Below, piece by piece: positions 1-12,642 of a stretch of 64,000 bases of DNA. Origin of the DNA: Proteles cristata cristata (lineage: Eukaryota > Chordata > Mammalia > Carnivora > Hyaenidae); NCBI GenBank assembly GCA_017311185.1, contig JAESUZ010004907.1, forward strand, positions 186,001-250,000. The letters run 5' to 3'. The position numbers were made by a program, and so were the translations under genes. Within the stretch, counting starts at the first letter, position 1. Every line of letters begins with the position of its first letter. The notes under the pieces are model-generated. The model was not told the DNA's origin. It worked only from the letters and a program-made list of their open reading frames with translations, and searched no databases.

Positions 1-1754
1 AACAAACAAAAAATCCTCAAAGCCCTTCATCTAACATTCATATTAATTTACTGTATGGTTATAAAAATGTATTCTTCCAGAATTTTTCATAGCAAATATG
101 AAATGGGCAAAAGGAATTAATAATGTAAAGTTTCTTACAGAAAGTGAAAGAATAGGTTACAGAGCAGTGGAGATTATATAATTTCTTTGATATGAGCATT
201 ACGAGGAACATTAACTGATTACTGAAACAGCCTAAGTATCTAACTGACTTAGTTATTGAACCAGAACAGAAATTGTTAGGTAGTTCCATAAAATACAATG
301 AGCGATTGTTATCTTGTGGCTAATTTTATGCTTAAAACTAATAAGCTATGGAAAAGAAAGTGTTATGGGAGACCTATATCATTCTATATCTTACTACTGT
401 ATATTTAAGTATAACATTGCATTTGTTAATGCCAAAACCATCTGAAATCTCCATTTTATGATGGTAAATTCGCCTGAAACAAGTTTAGCGAATGTGATAT
501 AATGTAGTGTACTATGACTGGATAATATTTTCTCTATAAATCAAGAGAGGCCTCCAGTCATGCTTTACACGTTCAGACAACTTCTTCTGCAATTTTATGT
601 GGCAGTTTTTAATATCGCTCCTCTATGTGATCGAAAATAACGTCGATGAAAGCCAAATAAAGAATTTTTTAGAGGAAAATATTTGGTGCACACAGAGTAA
701 ATAAATACGTACATATATATAGAACATGTGTGTATGCATATATTTATGTGCATACACATACAGGATGCTCTATAAAGTTTTCATTTATTTGGTGATCACA
801 CTATTTTCTATCTACTCCATTGCTGTTCTCTTATCTAATATTTACGGCGGGACCGTGCCCTCGCAAGTACAGTGATTAAAGAATAATGTCTCCATCTCAC
901 TTTCTATGTTACAGACCTCTTTAGAGGCTAATTTAGGGCAGGTTGAGCCTGATTTTGCACTACTTTCTGCCTATCGATCTTTCCAACCAATGAGGGAAAC
1001 AGCCCGTGAGGTGGAAGTACCATAGTTTCCAGAATGCAGCCCAGAGCTTATATATTTAATGCCTTGTAATTTATAATGCCTTTGGGATATCTCATCTGAA
1101 TCTGAAACGATCACGTAAAGAACGTAAAATTCTTGCTCTTGTTCCCAAGACCAGTCTGCTAGGAAGTGTCCGTACCTGGACTCCTATCAGGATCTTATTT
1201 GGACCCCACTCCATGATGGAATCTCTCCTACATTCTGTCCTAATTTGTCATACCTGCGAGGGAACAAGAGGCCATACTCACAAGCCACCTGGGGGAAAAA
1301 GGAGAAATGAATTGTATTCTGTCTGCCGATCCAGTCGGCTTTCCATTAGCACGCTGGTGTAGACTGGAGATGATTTGGAGAGCGAAATGCTCACCAGCAG
1401 CATGACATCAGCGGGAAAAAATAAACCAGCTTGACCCGGAGCCACATGGGCTCAATCTGCTACTGCAACTCGACTCGCCTGCTTGGTACCACGAAGATCT
1501 TCGCTATTATCTAAGGTGTCATAAAATAAACCTCTTTTGGAATTAGTCCAACCAGAGCGAGGGAAGAAACTTCGGTCCCTATAGGACAGGAGAGAACAAG
1601 GGTGTGATCTGGTTTACAGAACCTTTCTGTCCAGTGATGCTGGGGGAGCAGTTGTTTTCGTGGATAGAAATTGATTTGGAAATGGAAACCCACGGAATAA
1701 GCACCAGCACACAGTAACAGGATGGTGAGATGTCCGGGATGATTTCAGTTCTCT

Positions 1755-1905
1755 GATACTACACTGAATGTATTTAATCACTCATCATTGTTGCTTGGTA
1801 GATACTACGTGCTTGGCAGATTCTAGGTGCTGGCGATAGAAAAAGAAATAGGAAGATCCTTGCCCTCAAAGAGTTCTGGTCCTGCGTAAGAGAGGGGTCA
1901 TGAGA
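1755..1905 (-). repeat. L2-like LINE 3'-end remnant
   Basis: The order of motifs (ATACTACGTGCTTGGCAGAT, then AGGTGCTGGCGATAGAAA, then CCTTGCCCTCAAAGAGTT) follows the reverse complement of the mammalian L2 3' end. The similarity may continue weakly to about 2.4 kb. The copy is old and diverged. Confidence 0.55.
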
Positions 1906-2554
1906 CAATGGCAGTGCTGTGAGACGGAAGCTTTGGGAAGGCACCAGATGCCATCGGGGAGTTAGGGAGGCCCAGGGAAGGGATCCTAAGTTATCAGTGC
2001 CTTAGAGCAGGATTACCTTCTGGTGGGAAGATACTCTGCCTGGGACCCCCCACACTGATGCCGTTTCTTCCATCCTAATTGTTCAGTCCCTCCTTTCACT
2101 CCCCGAAGTGTTCCAGGTTGTGCAATTCGCTGATCATCTTATTCCTGCTTGGAAAACAGGGAGGGAAATAACAGGAAGTGGAATGTGGGATGGTATTCCA
2201 AACAGAGATGATGGAAAGAAGTGGAGGCAGGGACTACTTGACCACACGTAAAATCAAGGCCAAGGGTGAAATGTAGAGTGACCTAAGATGCAGACAGGAA
2301 TGAGGTTACAGATACTGAACATGTGGCCTAGCACAGGCATGGGCCATTTAGACTGGATCCTAGCCATCAACATGTACAGCTGTTCTCATCATGAAGGGCC
2401 TTGTGTTCGAAACTAAAGAAGTTGAAATTTACTTGAAAACGAGAGGGACTAGTTTAATGTCCTGACCCTGGTGCAGTCTAGGGTACATGCAGTAAAGAGA
2501 AACGTAAGGGACTTGCTTTGAGGATCTGTTGCACAAGTGTGATGCACTTGGTGC

Positions 2555-2655
2555 TTCCTCACGCAGGTCTGGCCTTCAAGACAGTCCCATGACAAGGCCA
2601 AGTTCACAGCCAGTGAGTAGCAGAGATGGGTCCTAAATGGCACTCTGGATCATTC
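2555..2655 (-). repeat. MIR-like SINE remnant
   Basis: The order AAGGCCAAGTTCACAGCCAG then TGAGTAGCAGAGATGGGTCC matches the reverse-complement MIR core (normally CAAGGTCACACAGCTAGTAAG then TGGCAGAGCCGGGATT). Confidence 0.5.
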
Positions 2656-2999
2656 GACTCTTGGTTTTCATAACACACCTTCCGCCTCTGTTGACTGCCC
2701 TGGTTCAGTTAGCACTGACTATGGAATAGAGTGTGTACTTCTAGGAAATACCCATTGTCAGTAAGTGGGTATTGTCAGTGAAATAATAGAATAAAGTCTG
2801 CTGTTCTGATAGTCATTGAATTGGTTGTGATATTCATTAATTCTACATTGACACTGATACCTAAAACTTGCATGTGAATTGAGTCTTGTCTTTTGCAAGG
2901 GTCTCATTTTCCTTGAGCACACTTCTTCTGTTAGGTACTTTTCTGCCATCAGACAGAATAGAACTGCGGCTCCTCTGCTCTTCCTCTTCCAAGTGACTT

Positions 3000-3195
3000 A
3001 ATTCTTTAAGGCGTACTGTCCTTCTGGATAAAGACATGAATACTGTCTGGCTCACAGGGTTGTTGTAAGGATCAAATGAGTGAATACATGTGTGCACCTG
3101 GCACGCGGTAAGCATACAACTAATGTTAGCTGCTGTCACTGAGTCTGGTGCCTGACACATAGTAGGTGTAACACGAGCATTTGTTGAGTTAATAA
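3000..3195 (+). repeat. MIR-like SINE remnant, 3' half
   Basis: CTCACAGGGTTGTTGTAAGG followed by ATCAAATGAGTGAATACATG and later GCCTGACACATAGTAGGTG is the usual MIR 3' half. A second GTGCACCTGGCACGCGGTAA copy of the tail motif suggests internal duplication or two fragments. Confidence 0.65.
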
Positions 3196-3544
3196 GTGGC
3201 TAACTCCCACATTTTACCTGGAGTGTGTCAACACTGTTGGATTTTAATGGAGCGGGAAGATCACGTAGGACCGTTTACCCACGTGATGATGTTTTCTCCC
3301 CTTGATTTTTCAACAAAAGAGCATCATGTGATGAAATGAGCATCATGCTCATTCCAGAAAATAAAACAAAGGAGACCAAGCACTTCTCACCATGCAGTAT
3401 AAATAAGGGTTTGAGTAGAAGCAGACATGCTTTTTCCTGCAACAAGACTTCTGCCTTCAGCTCCAACATTGTTTCTGGTAACATCTCATGTTATAAAAGG
3501 AAATGGTCAAGAGGGCGGATGAAGTGCTTGGGAGAATACTACAA

Positions 3545-3612
3545 GAAAGAGAGAGAGAGAGAGAGGGAGAGAGAGAGAGAAAAAAAAAGAAAAGAAAAGA
3601 AAAGAGAAACAA
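3545..3612. repeat. (GA)n / (AAAAG)n purine tract
   Basis: This is a pure purine run of GA dinucleotides passing into A-rich AAAAG units. Two overlapping reading frames here give only low-complexity ERE/KEK peptides and are not genes. Confidence 0.9.
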
Positions 3613-6004
3613 GAGTGCAGGACTATCTAAGGAGAGTGGTTTGAACCACTATAAACATGAAGACAGTAATAAAAGCCTTGGCATTGACACTCTATAAACA
3701 CCTATAATACAGATGTCCCCCCTTAGGAAGAGGACATCGTCTGCATGAAGCCTTAAGCTAAAGCAATGGAAATTATGTCCTAAGTTTTAGACAAGTGTGC
3801 CTAAGTCAGTAGGGAAAGTCAAATCAGATCAAGGATTAAATATCAAAGGAGGTGGTAAAAAATAGATAGAACTAAATAGTATTTGAAGATGTTAAAGAGA
3901 ATTTAAAAATTATACTCCTTTTGATACAACGAATGAATTGAGTGACTTCCCAAGTTCCTTAAAATGGAAGATATATGCCAAATACAGTTTTGCTTTCTTT
4001 CACAGTGGACAAACCCACTCTCAGTAACTTGGAGGATTTAATCAAATTTTTTAAAATGCCATCACGTTCCTATTTGGGAAACAGGAACTCTCTGGAACTT
4101 GAAGAAAACAAATGTTAAATATGATCTCAAAAAGAAAATGGAGTGGATATAAACTGAACTTCTCATATTTCTCACTGGTGAAGTTTGCCCTGAATACACC
4201 AAAATACATTTCAACACCTGTCCTACCCTTAGGAGATTTTCATTACCAAAAGTCTATTCCTGTAACATCATTGTTATATTTTGCCACAATGTTATTTTCT
4301 GAGTAATAATAATAGGGAAGTGAGATTCTCCATCTTAATAACTCTGTACCTTCCTATTTATATTTTTATTTAGTACTACCACTTTTAATTTCAAAATCAT
4401 TCAATAATTGTCCTCAGATTTTTTGAGAAGTTTTCATCCCACTCAGTTGTCACTTAAGCAGCCTATAACTTCTCTGTTAATCTTTTTTTAATATAAATTG
4501 TCATTCAAGTCTCATAACTTTATCAGTGCTCTGAATTTATGCTAGTCTTTCCCACTCTACTTATTTTGACGTTCCCAGAACAGACTGCTCTTCCAGACCA
4601 GACACGTGTAGAAAAATACTCTCACTTTTTTTCTCTACACGTCAGATACTGAAAAAATGCTCACTGTGCTTAAGAAGGAATACTAGCAATAAAAGAGCCA
4701 GCCCTCCAAAAGTAATGACTTTCATGCTTTCCATTCCACATCTATGCAAGATTAGGTACTGTGGAAAATGAGGTGAGAGCTGATATGATGTGGAAAGAAG
4801 TGAGCTTAGGTAAGAATTGCCAAGCAAGTTTGAATGTACTTCTCAAATTGTTCTCTTACTGCATGGATTCAGAAAAATTTGTCTAAAACCTGACAAGTCA
4901 AAGGAACATTCTGAACCAATCATTTGAAACTATACCGGTTTCAGCTCTAGCTTTACATGCTTCATGCAAATTCAGAAATTGCTTGGGAATTCATTTCAAA
5001 AACCATGTTCCTACCTGGAATCAGAAATCGTTGCTCCTGATGTTCTTGTATCGGCCACCTTGCGGGGTAGGGACCCTTTTAATAACAACCAGAGAAGTGT
5101 AGCAGGCACGTTTTCAGTTGGTTGAACTTCTTTTCATTAAACTCATCAGAATGGACTTGGACTGATAGTTAAGCTTTTATCCACACATTCTTTGCTTTCT
5201 TAAATAATGCATAAGGAAGATGTATCGCTTTGTGTTGGAAGTTTGGGGTTGAGGAAGGTTTCTAGAAACTTGCATTTGTTTTTTTGGTTTTTGTTTTTTT
5301 CTTTCACATGGAGTGATGCTTTCATGATACAGGTCAATCGTTGTTTTTCCGCTTAAGACTATTTCATAAGAGCGTTTCGGTCTTTGAACGGGAATTGAAA
5401 ATAGAATTAATGATTCTTAAATAAGCTGTAATGAAAGCAGGACAAAGATGGGATCAGACTAGTGGAGCATTGCACCTGAGGGCACTGTCCTATGTGTACG
5501 ACTGGCCACTGTCCCTGTCCTCGCTGCCCAGAAAGCAGAGCCTGTGGTGGAGGAGATCACACACTAGCACAAGCCCAGGGAAACACGAGTGAGGGGGAAG
5601 GAAGCGAGGCAGGAAGTCAAGGAGGCGGGGAGAGCAAAACGTGCTCATTTCCAAGACGTTGTAGCTTCGCCGCTATTCACTGCCGGTTGCTGGGCAGGAG
5701 GGACTTCTCTGAGGGGGGCCACAGGGAATGCTGTGGGTCAGTCGTCTCCATTGGGGCCAATTTCCCACACACACTGGGGATTTGTTACCCGGCCAGGGGC
5801 ACTCTGGGGAAAGCAGAACTTCTTTGGCCCCAGCCCAGGTGCACAGCCACATGATGTGAGTTGGTGCCAGGCTTGGGGCACCTCGGTCTGTAGCTCTGCT
5901 CGCAGCAGAGGTGATATGTCTGAGGCTTCATGACTATGGGGGTTTCATGGCTGTGCCGTCAGCCATTGCTGAAAGCAAAGGCCGGTGGCCAAGGCCTGAG
6001 GATC

Positions 6005-6165
6005 AGGCAGGCTGAGAAGACCTGGGCCCCGTGTGATTGGATCCATCACAGACAAGTAACTTGACTCCTTTGTGTCTCAGTTCTGTTATCTCTAAACTGG
6101 TGGTAATACTAGTCACCATAATACAAGATTATTACACAGATTAAACACACCTTAATGTATCTGAT
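6005..6165 (+). repeat. MIR-like SINE remnant
   Basis: ACAAGTAACTTGACTCCTTT, GTGTCTCAGTTCTGTTATCT and the TAAACTGGTGGTAATACTAG that follows match the MIR core in order. Confidence 0.6.
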
Positions 6166-8194
6166 GTGATTAGAAAGTGCCTGCACAGGTTAAAAATAGC
6201 TTGAGCCATGGTGGTCTCATTATCTTGAGTGTGGAGCCTATACTTAAATGGAGAGACAGTGTCCGACTGAGTTACAAGTTTGTGCATACCATTATTATTG
6301 AAAATTTCAGCCATCAAAATTAACAAATGACACATGATATATAAATCTTCCTCCAGCTAAATCTATCTCCAGGACAAAAATGAGATATAACTTCAGTTCC
6401 AAAATCACAAAGTCCAGATTCTGAGTTCTGGGCACAGTATTTTAGCTGTGGGTGTAGGAGTCGCTCTCCCTGACCTCAGTGGCCCAGTCTTCCCAGCCGC
6501 CCCGCCGTGCCCCGATCGGATTTCCTCTCCATGCCTTTCAGATCCGCAGCAGAGTGTTTACCACTCAAGTTCAAGTGACGGGAGGCTGCCGGAATGGGGT
6601 TTCTCTTTCCTGTTTCAGCTCTGTGTGCTCTCGGGCTCTCAGGCTCTCACAGCCATTCAGAGCACCAACGGAGCGACTCTGCCTTCTTTCCATGGCCTGT
6701 GCTCCGCTGGTCTCCTTGCCATTTGGTGTCACCCACTTTGCCAGCCTTTGTGCTCAGTCCCAGTTTCCTTCAGGCCGCCTCTGCGTGGAGGCGGGTGCTT
6801 TAGACCATCTCGCATCAACACAGCCAGCCCTGGAGCTGGAAGATAGAGAAACGCAAGTTCTCTCTCCAGGGCCTCCTGACCTTCTTCCCTGAGATGGAGA
6901 GGATGCGCCGTAAGCGTAGGAGTTTGCTCCGCTCTGTGTTTACTGGATGCCTTCTCCCTGTGCAATGAGAACAGCAGTGGTAACTCTATGCTCACATGTC
7001 CATTGTCACCCCTCACATTGGCTTTCAAAGTGCTTTGCCTCAACGAAACAACAAAAGTCGTTGACTTCACTGCCCAAACTTAAGTTACGGCTTTCATTCT
7101 AAAACAAGTGAGGAAAAGATGACTTCTAATCTTGTACGGAGCCAAGCAACACCAAAATAGATATTTTATTTTGAGGATATTACCCTGTCTTATGATTTGT
7201 TATAATGCATCTTTTAAGAAATGTCAAATTAACTCCCTGCTATAAACATTTCTACTTTTAGCCCTTAAAAAAAATATCAGAGTATCAAATAGTCCTTCAG
7301 AAAACACCCAGAAATGTAAGGTTTTCCCTTTTATAGGCGATACAATGCGGTACTGTTTCATGAATTCATGAAGTTCTCCACCACCCCCACCCAGGAGCAG
7401 TTTTCTCGGTTTCCTCTAATGGTTTCCCTAAAAAGATCCCATTTCCTGTACCAGTGCCAAGGACTGATTTATAGTTCACATGCTGCCTTTGATTTTTCTG
7501 GTTTTCGTGGTTTGGGTCGCCTGATGCCCATTTTTGCTCATCATTTACTATGTTCAGGCAGTGTTGGACGTCCACGTTCCGTTTTTAAATAGAAGAAATA
7601 ATAACTACCTAGTTTGAAAAGCTCTTTGGGATTATGGGTTTGGTTAATATCCTCTAAAAACAATTTCAAAAAACCGTAGTAGAAGATTATAAATGACTTT
7701 TTATGTGATTGCATCCAGTGGTGCTTTGAAATAAAAACACAGTAAAGGGTATAAAAGCACTTGGTCAGAAAGGCTAATCCTGAGTTGATGTCATTTACAT
7801 TTAGATTTAAATAAGTCAGCCTATTTATTCTTTCGAACTTTGCTTCAGGTTTTAAATGGAGAATACATGGAAATTAAAAGTCCTAGTATGCTTAGATATA
7901 TTTTGAAAAGTTCTAATTCAGTTGACGTCTAAGAGTAATAACTGTGATAAACATAAGGAGTGAGGAAATGTAATTAGTTACTTTTAAAACAATGCTGTTC
8001 TAACAGTTCTTAACAATGTTCATCTACTATGTGGTCCAGGTAAAGCAAACCAGGGGCATGAATGTAGCAATGCATACTTTGCCTTCTAGATCATGGGGTA
8101 TGCAAGTGAGCCGTATATAACCACAGACAGTCATGGAGTCGGGCCCCCCATTTTTCTGAGTGATGGAGCATAAAGCAGCATGTCATAGTGGAAA

Positions 8195-8300
8195 ACTCTT
8201 CCATTAGGAATCCAGGCCTTGATTTTAGTCCCAGATGGACCATGTGACCAAGAAAAAGTCAGTTTTTCCAATCATAATATGAGAGCCTCAGATGGGATGC
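8195..8300 (+). repeat. MIR-like SINE remnant, short
   Basis: GACCATGTGACCAAGAAAAA, then GTCAGTTTTTCCAATCATAA, resembles the MIR core. The copy is short and diverged. Confidence 0.4.
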
Positions 8301-8534
8301 CCTCAGGGATCTTCCCAAGGCCAGAATTCTAGGGTTCCGTGCACTGTAATTCCACTTCAAATGACGAGTGGACGGACATGTGCCCATTACACGGAGGATG
8401 CACTTTAAGAATGGTGCATCTGCACAAGGCCTGTTGGGATCCTTGGGAACCAGCTCCCGAATAAGGTGTGGCTGGGCGGGGAGCTGTGAACAGTATACCG
8501 ATGACCTTAACCTGATGGGGTTTGTGTGTGGAGA

Positions 8535-8560
8535 GGGGCGGGGTGGGGGGAGGTGGGGGG
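8535..8560 (+). other. G-quadruplex motif in intron 1
   Basis: There are four G runs of 4, 4, 6 and 6 separated by loops of 1, 1 and 4 nt. They lie on the sense strand of TOX, so the motif would also exist in the pre-mRNA. Confidence 0.7.
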
Positions 8561-9473
8561 ATCATGGCCTACTTTTCTCCCTGTGCCCAATAGTCAGTCC
8601 AGCCGCAAGGAGAATGACTAAGCCTGTTCTGACGTACACACGTATTTTTGTTTGGCACCTAGAAATTCTTCGGAAAGAGGGCATAGACTTACTCACAGCC
8701 AGCTCTCTTGATTCCTGGCCCATCTATATGTTTTGAATTATACAAAAGTCTTGAGCAAGAACTACAGCTCGTATTTGAGTACCGGGCTTCTAGCTACTTC
8801 TGTACATTTTTAAGGGCCTCTGCTCCCAGAATAACCAGTTTTAATCTCCTGTAAAATAATGAGCTGACCCCGTTCCAAAGCCTTGAAACCTTTCTCTAAA
8901 AGCGAAATCTCATTTCTTTTCTTAAGCAATCACCTCCTCTAGGAAAATCATCTATTTAATCAAGCAAATACTATCTATTTTTTGTGAACGAGATATTTCC
9001 TGAGGACTGTGTGCTGGGTTCCAGGCTGCAGAGGCACTAAAGATAACGAAGATGTGCAGTGCGCCCTCTGATAGCGCCCACCTCAGTGCGGTTAGGCCCC
9101 TAATAACAAAACCTACCTGGAAGCAGAGGGCTCCCTGGGGAGGGGTAAGGTTGTTGGGGGGAGGCGGTGGTACAGAGGTTAGAGACAGCAGAGCCCTGAC
9201 TAAGGGAAGCCGAGGGGTGTAAGAAAATACCATGGGCGTAAGAAATATTTCAGCAGGTAAAAGGGAAAAAAGGTATTGTGGACAAAGAGGTGTGAGTGCG
9301 TGTGGGACACACTGGGGCACAGGGAATGGGCGGCGGTGAGTCCGGAGACTTTCAGGGCAGAATCCGCGTGGCTTCTGGTCCCCTAGAAAGCAAGCACAGC
9401 GTGAGACAGATGTCATCCCTTCAGGTGTTTTTACATTGTAGGTCCTCTAAAAATACGCTTCCAGAGCTTTTCA

Positions 9474-10023
9474 GTTAGGGTTTACAAGAAGCAGAACCAA
9501 CAGAATGTGTGATTTATTATAAGAGATTGTCCCATTTGATGATGGAGGCTGAGAAGTCCAAAACTAGAGTGGGGAAGCTGGAAAGGAGAGCCAATGGCAT
9601 AGTTTCAGTCCAAAAGCTGGCAGGCTTAAGACGCAAGAAGAGCTGATGTTTCCATTCGAGGCTGACAGCAGGGAAAGACGGCTGTGCCAGTTCCATCAGT
9701 CAGGTAGGAGGGGCTCCCTCGTACTCTAAGGAGGGTCAGCCTTTCCGTGCCTTTCAGGCCTTCAACTGATTGGATGAGGCCCACCTACAATAGGGAGAGT
9801 GATCTTCTTCATTCATTCTGCCAATTCGAATGTTAATTTCATCCAAAAGTACCCTCACAGACATACCTGGGATAATACCAGACCCAATATCTGGGCACCC
9901 GGGGGCCCAAGTCAAGTTGGTACCAAATAAACCACCATCATACCACCTCTCAATATTTGAAGGCTTAATTATAAATATCTGGAGATATTCCACCTGCTTG
10001 ATTGCTAGATTAGCGGCCCAGTA
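9474..10023. repeat. Fossil retroelement of unresolved family
   Basis: The segment opens with AGGGTTTACAAGAAGCAGAA, carries CTTCAACTGATTGGATGAGG and ACCCTCACAGACATACCTGG, and ends near ATCTGGGCACCCGGGGGCCC and AAGTCAAGTTGGTACC. These motifs occur in this order in a widespread old mammalian repeat. I cannot settle whether it is a degenerate LTR or the 3' part of an old L1. No coding capacity remains. A CAN SINE has inserted just beyond its right end. Confidence 0.55.
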
Positions 10024-10033
10024 CGACTCTTTG

Positions 10034-10260
10034 TTTTTTTTTTTTTAACATTTATTTATTACTGAGAGACGGAGAGAAACAGAGCATGAGCAGGGGAGGG
10101 GCAGAGAGAGGGAGAGACAGAATCTGAAGCAGGCTCCAGGCTCTGAGCTGTCAGCGCAGAGCCTAACGCAGGGCTGAAACCCACAAAGCGTGAGATCATG
10201 ATCTGAGCCAAAGTCGGACACTTAACTGGACGCTTAACCACCTGAGCCACCCAGGTGCCC
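10034..10260 (-). mobile_element. CAN SINE (felid type)
   Basis: Read on the minus strand this is a full-length tRNA-Lys-derived SINE: head GGGCACCTGGGTGGCTCAGG, internal promoter-like boxes, a CT-rich stretch and an A-rich tail, seen here as the T run at 10034-10046. A short direct repeat, CGACTCTTTG / CGACTCTTG, flanks it at about 10024 and 10261. Confidence 0.93.
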
Positions 10261-10412
10261 CGACTCTTGTTTTCTGAACGTCTCACAATGCCTTAGAAAT
10301 TCTGGATAATGTCTCCATGTTGAGATATTGCCAACACTCTGCTTTGATAATTTATTGACACTGTTTTCGGAATTAGTAGCTAACTCATCATAATTCAGAA
10401 TAATTTATATGT

Positions 10413-10606
10413 TCTGGTGGTTAAGTGCATGTGCTAGAAAGCTGCCTGGCTTTGAGTTCCAGCCCTTGCCTCTTAAGAGCTCTGTGACCTTGAGCATCTA
10501 GCCTAAATGCTCTGTGTCTCTGTGTCCCGTTTTGTAAAATGTGTGTCATATTAATGCCAAACTCTTGGTTGTTTTGATGATTGAATCAGGTCATGCGTGT
10601 AAAGCG
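10413..10606 (+). repeat. MIR SINE remnant
   Basis: CTGGCTTTGAGTTCCAGCCC, GAGCTCTGTGACCTTGAGCA and TTTTGTAAAATGTGTGTCAT follow the MIR consensus in order over about 190 bp. Confidence 0.75.
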
Positions 10607-12560
10607 ACAGACGGGTCATGGGGACATGGAAAGTCCTCTAAAAAAATAGTTATTCCCATAGTCACATACCTTTTATTGTAAAATGCTGTTTCAGCCTTGG
10701 CTGCACGTAACTTAAGCGTTGGTACTTTTTGAGGAAAAGAGTCCTTCTCAAGAGCAGTAACGTTGAATATACTCAATTAGCATACGCTTTGGATAGACTA
10801 AAACCAAAACTTCAAAGCCTTAGTTGGCTTGAGAACGACACCAGATTTAGAAAATGAGTTAGAGAAGATGAAATAGAAAGTAACACATTTATAGAATAGG
10901 CACAGGCCGCGGAGTATTTGATGTACTTCACTACTTCTGTGCAGTTTAGTTTGATACAGTCAGAGAAACTATCCATATTTTAAATGGTTCTTTGGCATCT
11001 TAACATAAAAAACATTTGCAAACAAACCAACAGTGGGTGGGGGTGGAGAAAGGCTGAATGATGCTTTGGGTCGGGGCCTGAGGAGTTAGCAGTTAACAGG
11101 TGGATTGATTCGGGCTAGCCTACCTTTGGGTTGGAGGCATTCACCTGACTGATGGAAAAGCAACCTTGGGTAAGTCACTTGGACTCGGGGCTCCTGAGCC
11201 AGATGACAAAGCAACCGAATGTCGCGCTAGTCTTTTCTAAGTGTGCTATTTCTGACTTGTCCTAACAACCACATCATTCAATAAGCGATTTCGTATCTGT
11301 GTAGATAAGTTTGTTCACATAACATGAGATATATTTTCAGGGTGATGTGTGAGGAAAGCCTTCGGTTCCTTGAACTTAAGCTCACGAGTGCTTCGGTGTC
11401 CGTAGGGAGGGCTTTCCTTTTGTGTGGATCATCAGGGCACCTGGCGCTGTAGACTACCGTTCAGAGTCTTTGGCCTGTTCCAGTGTTTTTACAACCCTCC
11501 TACACTGGCAGCTCATAGACGGTGGACCGAGATGTCTATACCACAATTTTCTCTTTCTTGATGATACATAAACTATGCCCCTGTTACTGTGTCCTTGCAC
11601 CTCCATCGATAACATTATTCTGTCTTCAAAATTAATTTTTCAGATTTTCAAGTTCCCATGTCTGAAATTAGTCTGGCAATGAAAGTACACTCAGAGTCAG
11701 CTCTTTGAAGCCGGCTGTATTAGTCCACTTGATTATTTCCTAGGGGGAAATTCTTCTTGTAACTAAAAGAGGAATGCTTTGCCCATTTATCAGATGACTA
11801 AAGATAGCTGGGGAGTAAGTCTGCATGGAATGATCGCTGCTTTCGAAAACCCAAATAATGAAAAGTGTGTTGTTGTTGTTCTGTGGCAGGGCTGTTCGGC
11901 AGCCCCACGCTACCACCATCCCATGAGTTTCCTCCTCGCTTCTTGCTCCGAACTCGCCAATCTGTGTGTGAATTTCTCTGCATTCGTGATACCTACGTGA
12001 CTTCTGTAGCTCTGACGAACTTTAGAGAGGAATTTTCATCGTAGAGCTTGTATATTTTCGCCGTGACCCATTGTCATCTCCTTCTCGGCCATGGTACTGG
12101 TGCCCCATGCTCTTTCTCAATATTGTGATAAAGTTAAAATTTTTCCTCTTAAGGCTCTTGTGATGAAGCTGGTTCGGGTCCACGATGAAAACTCCGCACG
12201 TTTTCACTTCGCGGAGCTAAACTCAGAACGCACTGAGCTGTGCCTCAGTGTCTTTCCCATTAGCCTTTTTCTCCCAGAAACCATGCCGTTCATTTAATGC
12301 TTCATCACAACTGAACTGCAGTATGCAGACATGGGATGCAAAATGAGCCATTTTTGTTTTAAAACAGATTGCAGATGAAAGGAAACCATTCATTTCTTGC
12401 TTGCTTGCTGTAATTACTAATTACTCCAAATCACTGACATCCAGGGTCAGGAAGGATGACAGCAGAAACCTCAAAGAAAAGATGGGGCTCCCTTGCTGTG
12501 ACAGATTTTCCGTATTCCCCAACCACAGTGCTTTTTTTTTTTTTTATGGCTACTGTTTTC

Positions 12561-12617
12561 CAGTTTGATGGTGAACACAACAACAACGACAAACACACAC
12601 ACAGTCAAGATTGCTGA
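12561..12617 (+). promoter_or_regulatory. TOX: Decoy (cryptic) 3' splice acceptor upstream of exon 2
   Basis: A long T tract (about 12532-12545) followed by TACTGTTTTCCAG ends at 12563. The next bases, TTTGATGGTGAACA, nearly copy the true exon start TTTGACGGTGAGAACA at 12643. By eye the pyrimidine tract is stronger than that of the true acceptor. Splicing here would add 79 nt, which is not a multiple of 3. In the incoming phase 0 it would meet TGA at 12615-12617 after 17 codons. Whether it is used is unknown. Confidence 0.5.
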
Positions 12618-12642
12618 ATGTTTACTATTGTTTCATCCGCAG

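Larger units (their letters stand above)
1..12642 (+). other. TOX: TOX intron 1, 3' part
   Basis: This is the non-coding stretch upstream of TOX exon 2; the intron begins outside the window. It ends at the acceptor CCGCAG just before 12643, with a pyrimidine-rich lead-in. It holds old repeats (L2-like near 1.75-1.9 kb; MIR-like near 2.56, 3.0, 6.0, 8.2 and 10.4 kb), a (GA)n tract at 3.5 kb, a G-quadruplex motif at 8.5 kb, and a fossil retroelement at 9.5 kb interrupted by a CAN SINE. Unique-looking sequence with nothing I can name fills 1-1750, 3200-3540, 3700-6000, 6170-8190, 8600-9470 and 10610-12390. ORFs here are short, lack recognisable domains and have no codon signature, so I call no gene. 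Intron identity is inferred from the exon that follows. Confidence 0.9.

Noticed and set aside
6448..6892. Overlapping 132- and 137-codon frames in a GC-rich patch
   Set aside because: Two overlapping frames in low-stop, C-rich sequence with no domain and no splice context. It is neither a CpG island of convincing density nor a known exon.
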